The notes below the pieces were generated by a model. The model saw only the letters and a list, made by a program, of their open reading frames with translations, was not told where the DNA came from and did not search any database. A stretch of 7,717 nt of DNA from an uncultured Corynebacterium sp. (GTDB lineage: Bacteria > Actinomycetota > Actinomycetes > Mycobacteriales > Mycobacteriaceae). Below, in pieces: positions 1 to 5,922 of this stretch (positions are counted from its first letter, which is position 1; each line of letters starts with the position of its first letter). The stretch lies in assembly GCF_943914015.1 (NCBI RefSeq), contig NZ_CALUAK010000100.1, forward strand, positions 2,010 to 9,726. The letters run 5' to 3'. Both the position numbers and the translations under genes were made by a program.

Positions 1-475
1 CAAGGTCGACGCGCTCACTCGCGGGGGCGGACAGCGCCTTTTCGCGGTTGGCCGCGTCGACGTAGCGGAACGCGACCTTGGAGGGGTCGCCGAAGATGTC
101 GCGGGCGATCTCGTGGGCGAGGTCGATTTCGAAGCCGATGAGTTCACCGGTGGCCAGATCGCGGTAGCTCATGAGGTTTTGCGATTGCTCCACGCCGACG
201 ATGATGTATCCGCGCTCATAGATGGCAGGAATGAGCTCCTCCGGTGGCGTGTTGACGGGTTTCAAGCTCGGTTCGAGCAATCCGGTTTCGATGTCCGCGT
301 GATCCACCTCGGAGGCGGGCACGGATTCGGCCCCCTGGGGCAGCGCGGAGTGACTGGCCAGCCCAGGGTCGTTGAACAGGGCTTCGGCGGGCGGTTCGGG
401 CGCGCCTGCGGAGCATCCGGCGCACGCGGCGATGACAAGGGCAAGCGCTGTACGCAGCGCGGTGTGGCGCATCAT
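1..475 (-). CDS. glnH: GlnH-like substrate-binding lipoprotein (3' end outside window)
   Basis: Solute-binding lipoprotein predicted to sit on the outer face of the membrane and bind acidic amino acids or glutamine. With GlnX it is thought to pass nutrient status to the kinase PknG in Mycobacterium and Corynebacterium. Only the first 158 codons lie in the window. Residues 6-17 are a hydrophobic signal segment followed by lipobox IAAC (Cys18; a second Cys at 21). Residues 22-80 form a Pro/Ala-rich linker. A periplasmic-binding-protein fold of the SBP_bac_3 type begins near residue 88, with YIIVGV and the typical GFEIDLA at 114-120. The ATG at 475-473 overlaps the glnX stop in an ATGA junction and has AGGAG five bases upstream; a second ATG follows directly at 472. 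The overlap implies coupled translation. Family and lipoprotein nature are seen in the sequence; ligand and PknG link are inferred from gene context. An ordinary ABC uptake binding protein is the alternative. Confidence 0.85.
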   Translation of the reverse strand, partial: MMRHTALRTALALVIAACAGCSAGAPEPPAEALFNDPGLASHSALPQGAESVPASEVDHADIETGLLEPSLKPVNTPPEELIPAIYERGYIIVGVEQSQNLMSYRDLATGELIGFEIDLAHEIARDIFGDPSKVAFRYVDAANREKALSAPASERVDL

Positions 476-1839
476 AGGTACTCCTGGAGCCGGGGCCTGA
501 TCCCCAGCCAGATGGCGAGGATCGCGAGCACGCTGAGGGTGAGCACACCGACACCCGTGCCCGTCGTCGAGCGCAAGCCCTGCGCAATGTAGGCCCGCGT
601 GCCGGCGCGGGAAGCGTCGATAAGCGTGGTCAGGGCGTCATCGAGCTGGTTGAAGGCCTCCCCGGTCGAGTTCCCCGGCGCGAGCGCCAGCCTTGTCGAC
701 GCCTCGTAGTCGCCCTTTTCTAGCGCCTCAACGAAGTCTTCATGCACGCTCTCCCAGTAATACAGTGCGGCCCGCGCCGAGGCGACCTCCTCCCGCGAGG
801 TGGGGTTGAGCTGCGAGTTGTCGAACTGCTTGATGGCATCCTCCACCCGCACGGTCGCTTCATCGAAGCTGACCTGCGACTCGTTGAACGCCCCGCGGCG
901 GACCAGCGCCAGCGTCTCGGCCGTGCGCGCCTGCTGCGCGGCGATGCGGGCATCGGTGAGCGACGTGTACGGTGTGACCGCCTCGTGCGTGCCCACGCTC
1001 GCCGCGTGGAACGCCACCGCGTTGCCGCCGCTCAGCCACACGAGGGCGATCGCCACGAGCACGTTGGCGGCGAGGAACCCGAGGTTCAACCGCCGCCGGG
1101 TGCGCCGCGCAAGCCACAGCTGGGCGAGCACAAGCAGCGCAAACGACACGGCGAGAAGCCCCACGGACCACCACTGCGGCGAGGTCAGCTTCTTCAACTG
1201 CTCCTGCACGCGTGCCGACGACGACCGGAACACCTCGCCCGCGGTAGGCAGCAGCTGCTTCCGCATGAGCGCGTTGGCCTCAGCCATGTACGCGGACCCG
1301 ATGGGGTTGCCGGCCCGCACGTTCATCCGCGCCGCCATGACGAGCCCCGCGTACGTGGGTAGGTTCTGCGTGACGCGGGCAACGGCGGTGAGCTCCTCGG
1401 TGCCGCTGGCGTTGGCCGCGGACTCCGTCGCCGCCAGTGTCGCCCTGCTCAGGGGATCGAGGTAGGCGGACTGCAGCTGCCGGGAGTTGCTGCCAAATTC
1501 GGCGAGCCCCGTCACCGCGAGCGTGTCGGTGAGCGCGAGTGTGGTGTAGAGGTTGTGGGCGGAGTAGCTGGCGGGCTCCAGCGTCTGCGAGAGCTCCTGG
1601 TAGGAGGCGCGCCGGGCATCGGTTGAGGTCAGCGTGACAATTCCCGCGGTGATGAGCAGGATGGAGATGACGAGCGTCAGCGCGGTCATGATGCCAGGTG
1701 TTGTGCGGCCGAAGTCGCCGGCATCGCGCAGCCACTGGATCGGCTGCCCGATCCAGGCCAAAAGTTTGTCCCGTCGACGCACGGCAAGTGTGCGGGGCAC
1801 ATCTAGCCAGCTGTCGTCGGCTCCCACAATCCTTGCCAT
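472..1839 (-). CDS. glnX: GlnX-like four-helix membrane protein, partner of GlnH/PknG
   Basis: Integral membrane protein of 455 residues. Predicted membrane helices are at about 50-72, 222-245, 252-272 and 427-447. Between helices 1-2 and 3-4 lie two Ala/Glu-rich helical regions (73-221 and 273-426), likely extracytoplasmic helix bundles that could contact GlnH. The N-terminal 49 residues are probably cytoplasmic. This topology and the glnX–glnH order match the mycobacterial Rv0412c/Rv0411c pair that transmits amino-acid signals to PknG (recalled knowledge); no enzymatic motif is visible. The start is placed at the ATG at 1839-1837. The reading frame stays open far upstream, but that stretch lies across the divergent mutT-like gene and is not plausible as protein. 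An in-frame ATG also occurs at 1848. A -10 box seven bases before 1839 suggests a leaderless transcript. The glnX and glnH reading frames overlap by four bases and are surely one operon. Confidence 0.85.
   Translation of the reverse strand: MARIVGADDSWLDVPRTLAVRRRDKLLAWIGQPIQWLRDAGDFGRTTPGIMTALTLVISILLITAGIVTLTSTDARRASYQELSQTLEPASYSAHNLYTTLALTDTLAVTGLAEFGSNSRQLQSAYLDPLSRATLAATESAANASGTEELTAVARVTQNLPTYAGLVMAARMNVRAGNPIGSAYMAEANALMRKQLLPTAGEVFRSSSARVQEQLKKLTSPQWWSVGLLAVSFALLVLAQLWLARRTRRRLNLGFLAANVLVAIALVWLSGGNAVAFHAASVGTHEAVTPYTSLTDARIAAQQARTAETLALVRRGAFNESQVSFDEATVRVEDAIKQFDNSQLNPTSREEVASARAALYYWESVHEDFVEALEKGDYEASTRLALAPGNSTGEAFNQLDDALTTLIDASRAGTRAYIAQGLRSTTGTGVGVLTLSVLAILAIWLGIRPRLQEYL
481..485 (-). 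promoter_or_regulatory. Ribosome binding site of glnH
   Basis: AGGAG on the minus strand, five bases before the ATG at 475. It lies inside the last codons of glnX and supports the 475 start despite the overlap with the glnX stop codon. Confidence 0.7.
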
Positions 1840-1846
1840 TCTCCAC

Positions 1847-1852
1847 ATTCTA
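1847..1852 (-). promoter_or_regulatory. Probable -10 box of glnX (leaderless transcript)
   Basis: TAGAAT on the minus strand, followed by seven bases and then the ATG at 1839, so transcription would begin at or next to the start codon. No Shine-Dalgarno sequence at useful spacing precedes that ATG. The -35 position (about 1870-1875) shows no clear consensus and overlaps the -10 box of the divergent mutT-like gene. Confidence 0.55.
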
Positions 1853-1873
1853 ACCGGTGATGGTGGTAGCCGG

Positions 1874-1879
1874 TAGGCT
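1874..1879 (+). promoter_or_regulatory. Probable -10 box of the mutT-like gene (leaderless transcript)
   Basis: TAGGCT on the plus strand, followed by seven bases and then ATG at 1887. This fits the TANNNT pattern of actinobacterial housekeeping promoters and predicts a leaderless mRNA. The matching -35 position (about 1851-1856) overlaps the -10 of the divergent glnX promoter. Confidence 0.55.
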
Positions 1880-1886
1880 GAGATGT

Positions 1887-2348
1887 ATGCGTGGTGATGG
1901 TAACGGATTTGTGGACGGATCGGATGGCGTGCGCCGCTGGGGGCGATTCGGTTCGGCCGGCCTGTTTCTCGTCTCCGATCGGGACACCGTTTTAATGCAG
2001 CACCGCGCGCTCTGGACGAACATGGGCGGCACGTGGGCGCTGCCCGGTGGTGCCCGCGATTCGCACGAGACCGCACGTGAGGCAGCACTGCGCGAGGCTC
2101 AGGAGGAGGCGGGCATCGATGTGTCGCGCGTCCGTGTGGTGACGGATCTGGTGACCACCCGCGTCGATGATTGGACGTATACCACCGTCGTTGCGCGGTG
2201 CGCGGGGGAGTTGCCACTGGTGCCCAATGCGGAAAGTTTGGAGCTGCGCTGGGTGCATGTGAATAGCCTGGCAAAGCTTCCTTTATTGTCTCCGTTTGCT
2301 AACAGTCTGCCCAGACTTACGCCGTTGGTTATGCGGAGTGGTAGCTAA
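1887..2348 (+). CDS. MutT-like Nudix hydrolase
   Basis: Nudix-family pyrophosphohydrolase of 153 residues. A complete Nudix box occupies residues 55-77: Gly55, Glu61, Arg69-Glu70, Glu73-Glu74 and Gly76-Ile77 all fit GX5EX7REUXEEXGU. The glutamates coordinate the metal ions. The preceding motif GTWALPGG (48-55) is typical of MutT-type members acting on oxidised nucleotides or other nucleoside diphosphate-X substrates. Its position divergent from glnX matches mycobacterial mutT3 beside Rv0412c, so it may be the orthologue, but substrate cannot be read from the sequence. The frame is open upstream to GTG 1857 and ATG 1860. I prefer ATG 1887 because a -10 box ends seven bases earlier and because the family homology begins only about residue 20. 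The stop lies 18 bases before the next gene's preferred start, so cotranscription is possible. Confidence 0.88.
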   Translation: MRGDGNGFVDGSDGVRRWGRFGSAGLFLVSDRDTVLMQHRALWTNMGGTWALPGGARDSHETAREAALREAQEEAGIDVSRVRVVTDLVTTRVDDWTYTTVVARCAGELPLVPNAESLELRWVHVNSLAKLPLLSPFANSLPRLTPLVMRSGS

Positions 2349-2366
2349 CGTGTCAAAATGGGGGGC

Positions 2367-3299
2367 ATGATCGAAGTCAACGGATTGACAAAAGTCTATG
2401 GATCCACCGTTGCTGTCGATGACCTCACCTTTAGCGTCAAGCCCGGAGTCGTCACTGGCTTCTTGGGCCCGAACGGTGCGGGGAAGTCGACCACCATGCG
2501 GATGATCCTCGGACTTGATAACCCCACCAGTGGTTACGCCACCATCAACGGCGAGCCGTACCACAAGCTGAAGAATCCTCTTCGCACGGTGGGTGCCCTA
2601 CTCGACGCCAAGGCGGTGCACCGCAAGCGCTCCGCCCGCGCGCACCTCACCTGGATCGCCGATTCGAACGGCATCCCGCGCTCCCGCGTCGACGAGGTCC
2701 TCAACCTTGTGGGGCTATCCGACGTCGCCAAGCGCCCCGCCGGCAAGTTCTCCCTCGGCATGGGACAGCGTCTCGGTCTCGCCGCCGCTATGCTCGGCGA
2801 TCCGGAGGTTTTGCTTTTCGACGAGCCGGTCAACGGCCTCGATCCCGAAGGCATCCGGTGGGTTCGTGGGTTCCTCAAGAACCTCGCCGCCGAGGGCCGT
2901 ACCGTCCTCGTCAGCTCGCACCTGCTGAGCGAGATGTCGCAGACCGCCGACAGCCTCGTCGTCATCGGCCAGGGCAAGCTCGTCGCCGACACGACGACCC
3001 ACGACTTCCTCAAGCGCTCCGCCACCGTCTCCGTCCGCGTGCGTTCCCCGCACCTGCAGGAGTTCCGCAGCGCGCTGGCCATGGAATCCATCCCGTTTAC
3101 CGACGGCACCGACGAGGACAACCGCCCCTACGTGCTGGTGAAGGACAAGAGCTCCGATGAGGTCGGCGCCCTCGCCTTCTCCACCGGCGTTCTTCTCAAC
3201 GAGTTGACCGAGGTCCATGATTCGCTTGAAGACGTTTTCATGCAGGCCACCTCCGATTCCGTGCAGTACCACGGCGAAGTAATCGAAAAGGAGCAGTAG
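2367..3299 (+). CDS. ABC-2 type exporter, ATP-binding protein
   Basis: Cytoplasmic ATPase subunit of an ABC exporter, 310 residues. Walker A is GPNGAGKST (34-42), the signature is SLGMGQ (129-134), Walker B is VLLFDEP (148-154), the D-loop is NGLD (156-159) and the switch histidine is His185 in VSSHLL. The noncanonical signature and the absence of a Gln at the usual Q-loop position (region 76-82) are typical of the BcrA/lantibiotic-immunity branch of ABC ATPases. The C-terminal 90 residues form an accessory domain as in that branch. The partner permease follows five bases after the stop. Substrate is unknown; peptide-antibiotic or lipid export is a family-level guess. ATG 2367 gives the standard N-terminus MIEVNGLTKVYG. 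An upstream in-frame ATG at 2358 follows TAACGT by six bases and could be a leaderless start adding three residues. Confidence 0.9.
   Translation: MIEVNGLTKVYGSTVAVDDLTFSVKPGVVTGFLGPNGAGKSTTMRMILGLDNPTSGYATINGEPYHKLKNPLRTVGALLDAKAVHRKRSARAHLTWIADSNGIPRSRVDEVLNLVGLSDVAKRPAGKFSLGMGQRLGLAAAMLGDPEVLLFDEPVNGLDPEGIRWVRGFLKNLAAEGRTVLVSSHLLSEMSQTADSLVVIGQGKLVADTTTHDFLKRSATVSVRVRSPHLQEFRSALAMESIPFTDGTDEDNRPYVLVKDKSSDEVGALAFSTGVLLNELTEVHDSLEDVFMQATSDSVQYHGEVIEKEQ
3286..3293 (+). promoter_or_regulatory. Ribosome binding site of the ABC permease
   Basis: AAAAGGAG, 11 bases before ATG 3305 and inside the last codons of the ATPase gene. It fixes the permease start and indicates translation from the shared transcript. 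Confidence 0.65.
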
Positions 3300-3304
3300 T
3301 CACC

Positions 3305-4081
3305 ATGTTCGTGCAAACACTGAAATCCGAATGGACGAAGCTCTGGTCGGTGAACTCCATCTACTGGACAACCGGCATCTACCTCGTCCTCTGCGTCGGC
3401 TTCTCCATGCTCACAGCCCTCCTCGTGCGGATGGACCCTAACCAGGCCCTGAGCTTTTCTGTAGATAACCTCCTCGTCCTCGTCGGCCAGGCCGGCTTCC
3501 TCGTGCTCGCCATCCAGGCTGTGCTCGTGGTGACCAACGAATACGGCAACAACTACCAGTCCGCCACCTTCCTGGCCACCCCGAACCGCCCGCTCGTGGC
3601 ACTCGCCAAGTGGCTCATCTACGCCCTGTTCGCGGCCGTGCTCACCTTCATCACCGTGCTGCTGTGCCTGTACATGGCCAAATTCATCGTCGGCGGCCCC
3701 ATCGGCGACTCTCTCGACGTGTGGGGCGACGAGCGCTCCCAGCGTTTCATGTGGCTCTACCCATTCCAAGCCGTCGTCTATGTGACGGTCGGCCAGGCGC
3801 TCGGCTGGCTCACCCGCAGCACCGCCGGCTCCATCGCCATCGTGCTTCTGACCTCCATGATCGAGGGCCTGCTCAGCCTCCTCCCCAAGGTCGGCGAGCA
3901 CATCTTCTACCTCATGCCGTTCAGCAACTTCAACGCGTTCATGAACAAGCGCGACATCGTTCACATGCTTTCCGGCAAGGAGGCCCCGTGGGGCTGGGAA
4001 GGCTCTCTGTGGTACTTCCTTGCACTCCTCGCCGTGCTCGTTATTTGCTCGATGATTTCGCTGCAAAAGCGCGACGTGTAG
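3305..4081 (+). CDS. ABC-2 type exporter, membrane permease
   Basis: Membrane subunit of 258 residues paired with the preceding ATPase. Six predicted helices lie at about 20-42, 56-77, 102-129, 152-169, 173-193 and 235-252, the usual topology of short ABC-2 permeases. The TNEYGNNY segment (77-84) after helix 2 matches the conserved E-Y region in this family, a probable coupling helix. The amphipathic N-terminus (residues 1-18, TLKSEWTKLWS) is also typical. One ATPase plus one permease suggests an assembly with two copies of each. The gene starts five bases after the ATPase stop and ends before a strong terminator, so the two genes (perhaps with the mutT-like gene) form the transcription unit. 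Exported compound unknown. Confidence 0.88.
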   Translation: MFVQTLKSEWTKLWSVNSIYWTTGIYLVLCVGFSMLTALLVRMDPNQALSFSVDNLLVLVGQAGFLVLAIQAVLVVTNEYGNNYQSATFLATPNRPLVALAKWLIYALFAAVLTFITVLLCLYMAKFIVGGPIGDSLDVWGDERSQRFMWLYPFQAVVYVTVGQALGWLTRSTAGSIAIVLLTSMIEGLLSLLPKVGEHIFYLMPFSNFNAFMNKRDIVHMLSGKEAPWGWEGSLWYFLALLAVLVICSMISLQKRDV

Positions 4082-4086
4082 AAGCT

Positions 4087-4117
4087 GCCCGCAGGCCGTG
4101 TGGTCGGCGGGCTTTTT
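4087..4117 (+). terminator. Intrinsic terminator after the ABC exporter genes
   Basis: GCCCGC (4087-4092) pairs with GCGGGC (4107-4112). After one mismatch the stem continues as 4094-4097 with 4102-4105 (one G-U pair) around a four-base loop, and five T follow at 4113-4117. It begins six bases after the permease stop and insulates the downstream cassette. Confidence 0.85.
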
Positions 4118-4123
4118 CGTTGC

Positions 4124-4129
4124 TAAAAT
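4124..4129 (+). promoter_or_regulatory. Probable -10 box of the xre-immA-PIN operon
   Basis: TAAAAT matches the TANANT consensus. Transcription would start near 4136, inside the left arm of the inverted repeat at 4131-4158, leaving a leader of about 40 bases before ATG 4179. No good -35 is visible; the expected position falls in the terminator stem of the upstream operon. Confidence 0.55.
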
Positions 4130-4130
4130 A

Positions 4131-4158
4131 GTGAATCACTGTTAGGAAAATGATTCAC
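4131..4158 (+). promoter_or_regulatory. Inverted-repeat operator, probable XRE autoregulation site
   Basis: GTGAATCA (4131-4138) and TGATTCAC (4151-4158) are perfect 8-bp inverted repeats separated by 12 bases. Each arm is itself nearly palindromic: the left is GTGA-A-TCAC (4131-4139), the right is ATGATTCAC (4150-4158), their centres 19 bp apart. It starts two bases after the -10 box, so bound protein would block initiation. The adjacent XRE-family gene is the obvious candidate regulator (inference). Confidence 0.7.
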
Positions 4159-4178
4159 GGCAGAGTGTGGTGAGGGCA

Positions 4179-4505
4179 ATGGACGAGGAGAAACTGGCGG
4201 AACGCATCCGTACCGCTATTGCGCGGTCCGGAAAATCGCAGCGAAAGATCGCCCAGGAAACCGGTGTATCCCAATCGGCGATTTCCCGGATTGTCTCCGC
4301 GCAGAAGATGCCCACTGTCCCTGAGCTTCACCTCCTTGCAGAGGCTACGGGGTACCGAATAGATCAGCTAACGGGAACGGCTGTCGCTGATCGGCTTGAG
4401 TATGCCGCTCGCTCGACAGATGGTGCAGGTATGCAGGCAATGACCGAGAAACTGACCTACTACCTGGAACTTGACGCGTACCTCGATGAACAGGCGGTGT
4501 TCTAG
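4179..4505 (+). CDS. XRE-family helix-turn-helix regulator
   Basis: DNA-binding protein of 108 residues with a lambda-repressor-like domain at about 5-66. The helix-turn-helix is visible as SQRKIAQETGV-SQSAISRIVS (20-40), followed by MPTVPELHLLAEATG, typical of XRE proteins. The C-terminal 40 residues are a short helical tail without a recognised domain, ending YYLELDAYLDEQAVF. It probably represses its own operon through the inverted repeat 20 bases upstream. The stop is followed directly by the GTG of the peptidase gene with no gap. In systems such as ImmR–ImmA of ICEBs1 or DdrO–IrrE of Deinococcus, the peptidase cleaves the XRE repressor; the same pairing is inferred here. ATG 4179 is preceded by GTGAGG at short spacing; GTG 4167 and 4170 in frame are alternatives that would add three or four residues. 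Confidence 0.85.
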   Translation: MDEEKLAERIRTAIARSGKSQRKIAQETGVSQSAISRIVSAQKMPTVPELHLLAEATGYRIDQLTGTAVADRLEYAARSTDGAGMQAMTEKLTYYLELDAYLDEQAVF

Positions 4506-5312
4506 GTGGGAAATGAACAACAAGGGAGGGAAGCGGCAGAACGACTAAGAAGAGAGCAGGGGATCGGCGACTTGCCGATTATCGATCTCATCTCTTTTGT
4601 TGAAGACGCCGCCGGGTGTGATGTCGCGTTTGTAGCAGCCTCCGATGGTGAACATGGACTGACAATGCGTGATCCTGTTCGTGGTGCCACATTTATATGC
4701 GTTGCTGCAACAGCCCATCCCATGCGCCAACGAAGTTCCCTTGCACATGAGTTGGCTCATGTAGTGTTCGATGATTTTCAAAGGGCACCATGCGTGGGCC
4801 GCCCCCCAACGGAAATCCGCGCCGATGCCTTCGCCAGACACCTGCTTGTGCCTTACGACGGCTTGCCCAGCTTCGTCAAGGGGATTAAAGGTTCTGCCCT
4901 GGATATTTTGTCCGCAGTTGTCCAGCATTACCTAGTCTCTCCCAGCCTTGCGTCGATTGCTCTTCGCGATGTACACGCCATAACGGAAGAGGAAAAGCGT
5001 TTCCTAACGCGGGTCACAACGAAGCAACTTGCTATTAGATTCGGCTGGGATAGTCAGTACCACGCGCTCCAGGTGCAATCTCGCCAGAAACGCGCTCCTC
5101 AGAGGTTATTGTCTCGTGCAGTCAAAGGATATTCGTACGACGTTGTCAGTGCACAGACCATTGCAGCTCTCAAAGAGGAACCAGTTGAAAGTGTGGAGTC
5201 CTCGCTGAAAGAAGCAGGGATTGAGCCAGCAGAGGACGACCAGATTTACGATAACATCCTTGAATTGCCCTTCCCCTTGGCAGGCAACATTGACCCGCCA
5301 GAGAAGGCATAG
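4506..5312 (+). CDS. ImmA/IrrE-family zinc metallopeptidase
   Basis: Predicted zinc-dependent peptidase of 268 residues (COG2856/ImmA-IrrE type). The active-site helix reads SLAHELAH (78-85) with zinc ligands His81 and His85 and catalytic Glu82; the likely third ligand is Glu103 in TEIRADAFARHLLVP, whose AD-FA--LL-P pattern is a hallmark of the family. Residues 133-156 (LDILSAVVQHYLVSPSLASIAL) resemble the helix-turn-helix-like segment after the catalytic core. The C-terminal part (160-268) is an extension with a helical QRLLSRAVKGYS segment, of unknown role. The protein is cytoplasmic with no signal peptide. Its GTG start abuts the xre stop and its own stop is two bases before the PIN-like gene, so translation is coupled. 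The likely substrate is the XRE repressor (inference from ICEBs1 and Deinococcus systems). All catalytic residues are intact. Confidence 0.88.
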   Translation: MGNEQQGREAAERLRREQGIGDLPIIDLISFVEDAAGCDVAFVAASDGEHGLTMRDPVRGATFICVAATAHPMRQRSSLAHELAHVVFDDFQRAPCVGRPPTEIRADAFARHLLVPYDGLPSFVKGIKGSALDILSAVVQHYLVSPSLASIALRDVHAITEEEKRFLTRVTTKQLAIRFGWDSQYHALQVQSRQKRAPQRLLSRAVKGYSYDVVSAQTIAALKEEPVESVESSLKEAGIEPAEDDQIYDNILELPFPLAGNIDPPEKA

Positions 5313-5314
5313 TT

Positions 5315-5922
5315 GTGGTGGATAGGGTAATTATCGATGCCGGGCCGGTGCTTAATTTCTTTTCCATCAACAAGGAACGGGTGCTGACCGAGGTTGTTGG
5401 CCGGTTGAGCGTGCCAGAGACAGTGCAGAGAGAGGTTTACCGGAAAGCGGAAACCGATAAGCGCTTTGAGAGGGTGAAGCTAACATTTGACAAGGCACTT
5501 GGGGGGATATATCGATATTCTCAGTGAAAATTTTGATGATGAGCTCGTTCAGACCTTCGAGCGGATTAGCGGATCACGATTTCAGAAGAGGCTCAAGCAA
5601 CCCAAGAATCTTGGTGAACTGATGGCGATCACCTTTGCCGTTGATCACGCCGAGTCGGGCGCCCTCGTCTATCTCATAATCGATGACCAAGATGGCGTAC
5701 GGCTAGCAAGAAAGGAGATTGGATCGTTTAAGAAAAGCGGGCAAAAGTGTAGGGAGAATTTACATCCTGGGAACGTGCTCTGTGTTGGAGAAAGCAGCCG
5801 GTAGCAGAAGCATTCCCGATAAGAAAGAGATGCAAAAGATATACTCTAGGCTCCGAGCTCAGGATGATGGGCTTCCGCCAATTAGGCAAACGAATCTTCT
5901 CAAACCGATCTGCTGGGACTAG
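5315..5922 (+). pseudogene. PIN-domain-like nuclease/toxin gene, interrupted by two frameshifts
   Basis: Three successive plus-strand frames join into one protein of about 201 residues: frame of 5315 to about 5503, then to about 5706-5736, then to the TAG at 5920-5922. The total of 608 bases is two more than a multiple of three with stop, fitting two extra bases. Acidic residues sit where PIN nucleases have them: Asp8 in VIIDAGPVLNFF, Glu in VPETVQREV, Glu in LGELMAITFA and Asp in LIIDDQDG. The C-terminal part contains RIYILGTCSVLEKAAG and a tail ending PPIRQTNLLKP. The first shift falls at a run of six G (5501-5506; five would keep frame); the second lies in A-rich sequence. The start is GTG 5315 (or GTG 5318), two bases after immA. 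As it stands only a 70-residue N-terminal fragment would be made from this start. The PIN assignment rests on motif reading, not a search. True pseudogene and sequencing error are both possible. Confidence 0.65.

Noticed and set aside
1840..2274. An apparent N-terminal extension of glnX giving a 600-residue protein
   Set aside because: The extra stretch is Arg/Pro-rich, lies antisense to the well-supported Nudix gene and crosses both promoters; GlnX proteins begin near MARIVG.
2430..2800. Missing Q-loop glutamine and atypical SLGMGQ signature as a sign of an inactive ATPase
   Set aside because: These substitutions are normal in the BcrA-like branch; Walker A, Walker B and the switch histidine are all intact.
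3128..4066. A 312-codon open frame on the minus strand opposite the ABC permease
   Set aside because: Composition (Glu/His/Gly-rich, no domain) is that of a frame shadow of a GC-rich gene; the plus strand encodes a clear six-helix permease.
5495..5510. Programmed ribosomal frameshifting in the PIN-like gene
   Set aside because: Two separate +1 events would be needed in one gene, and no stimulatory stop-codon or Shine-Dalgarno arrangement like that of prfB is visible; decay or sequencing error is simpler.
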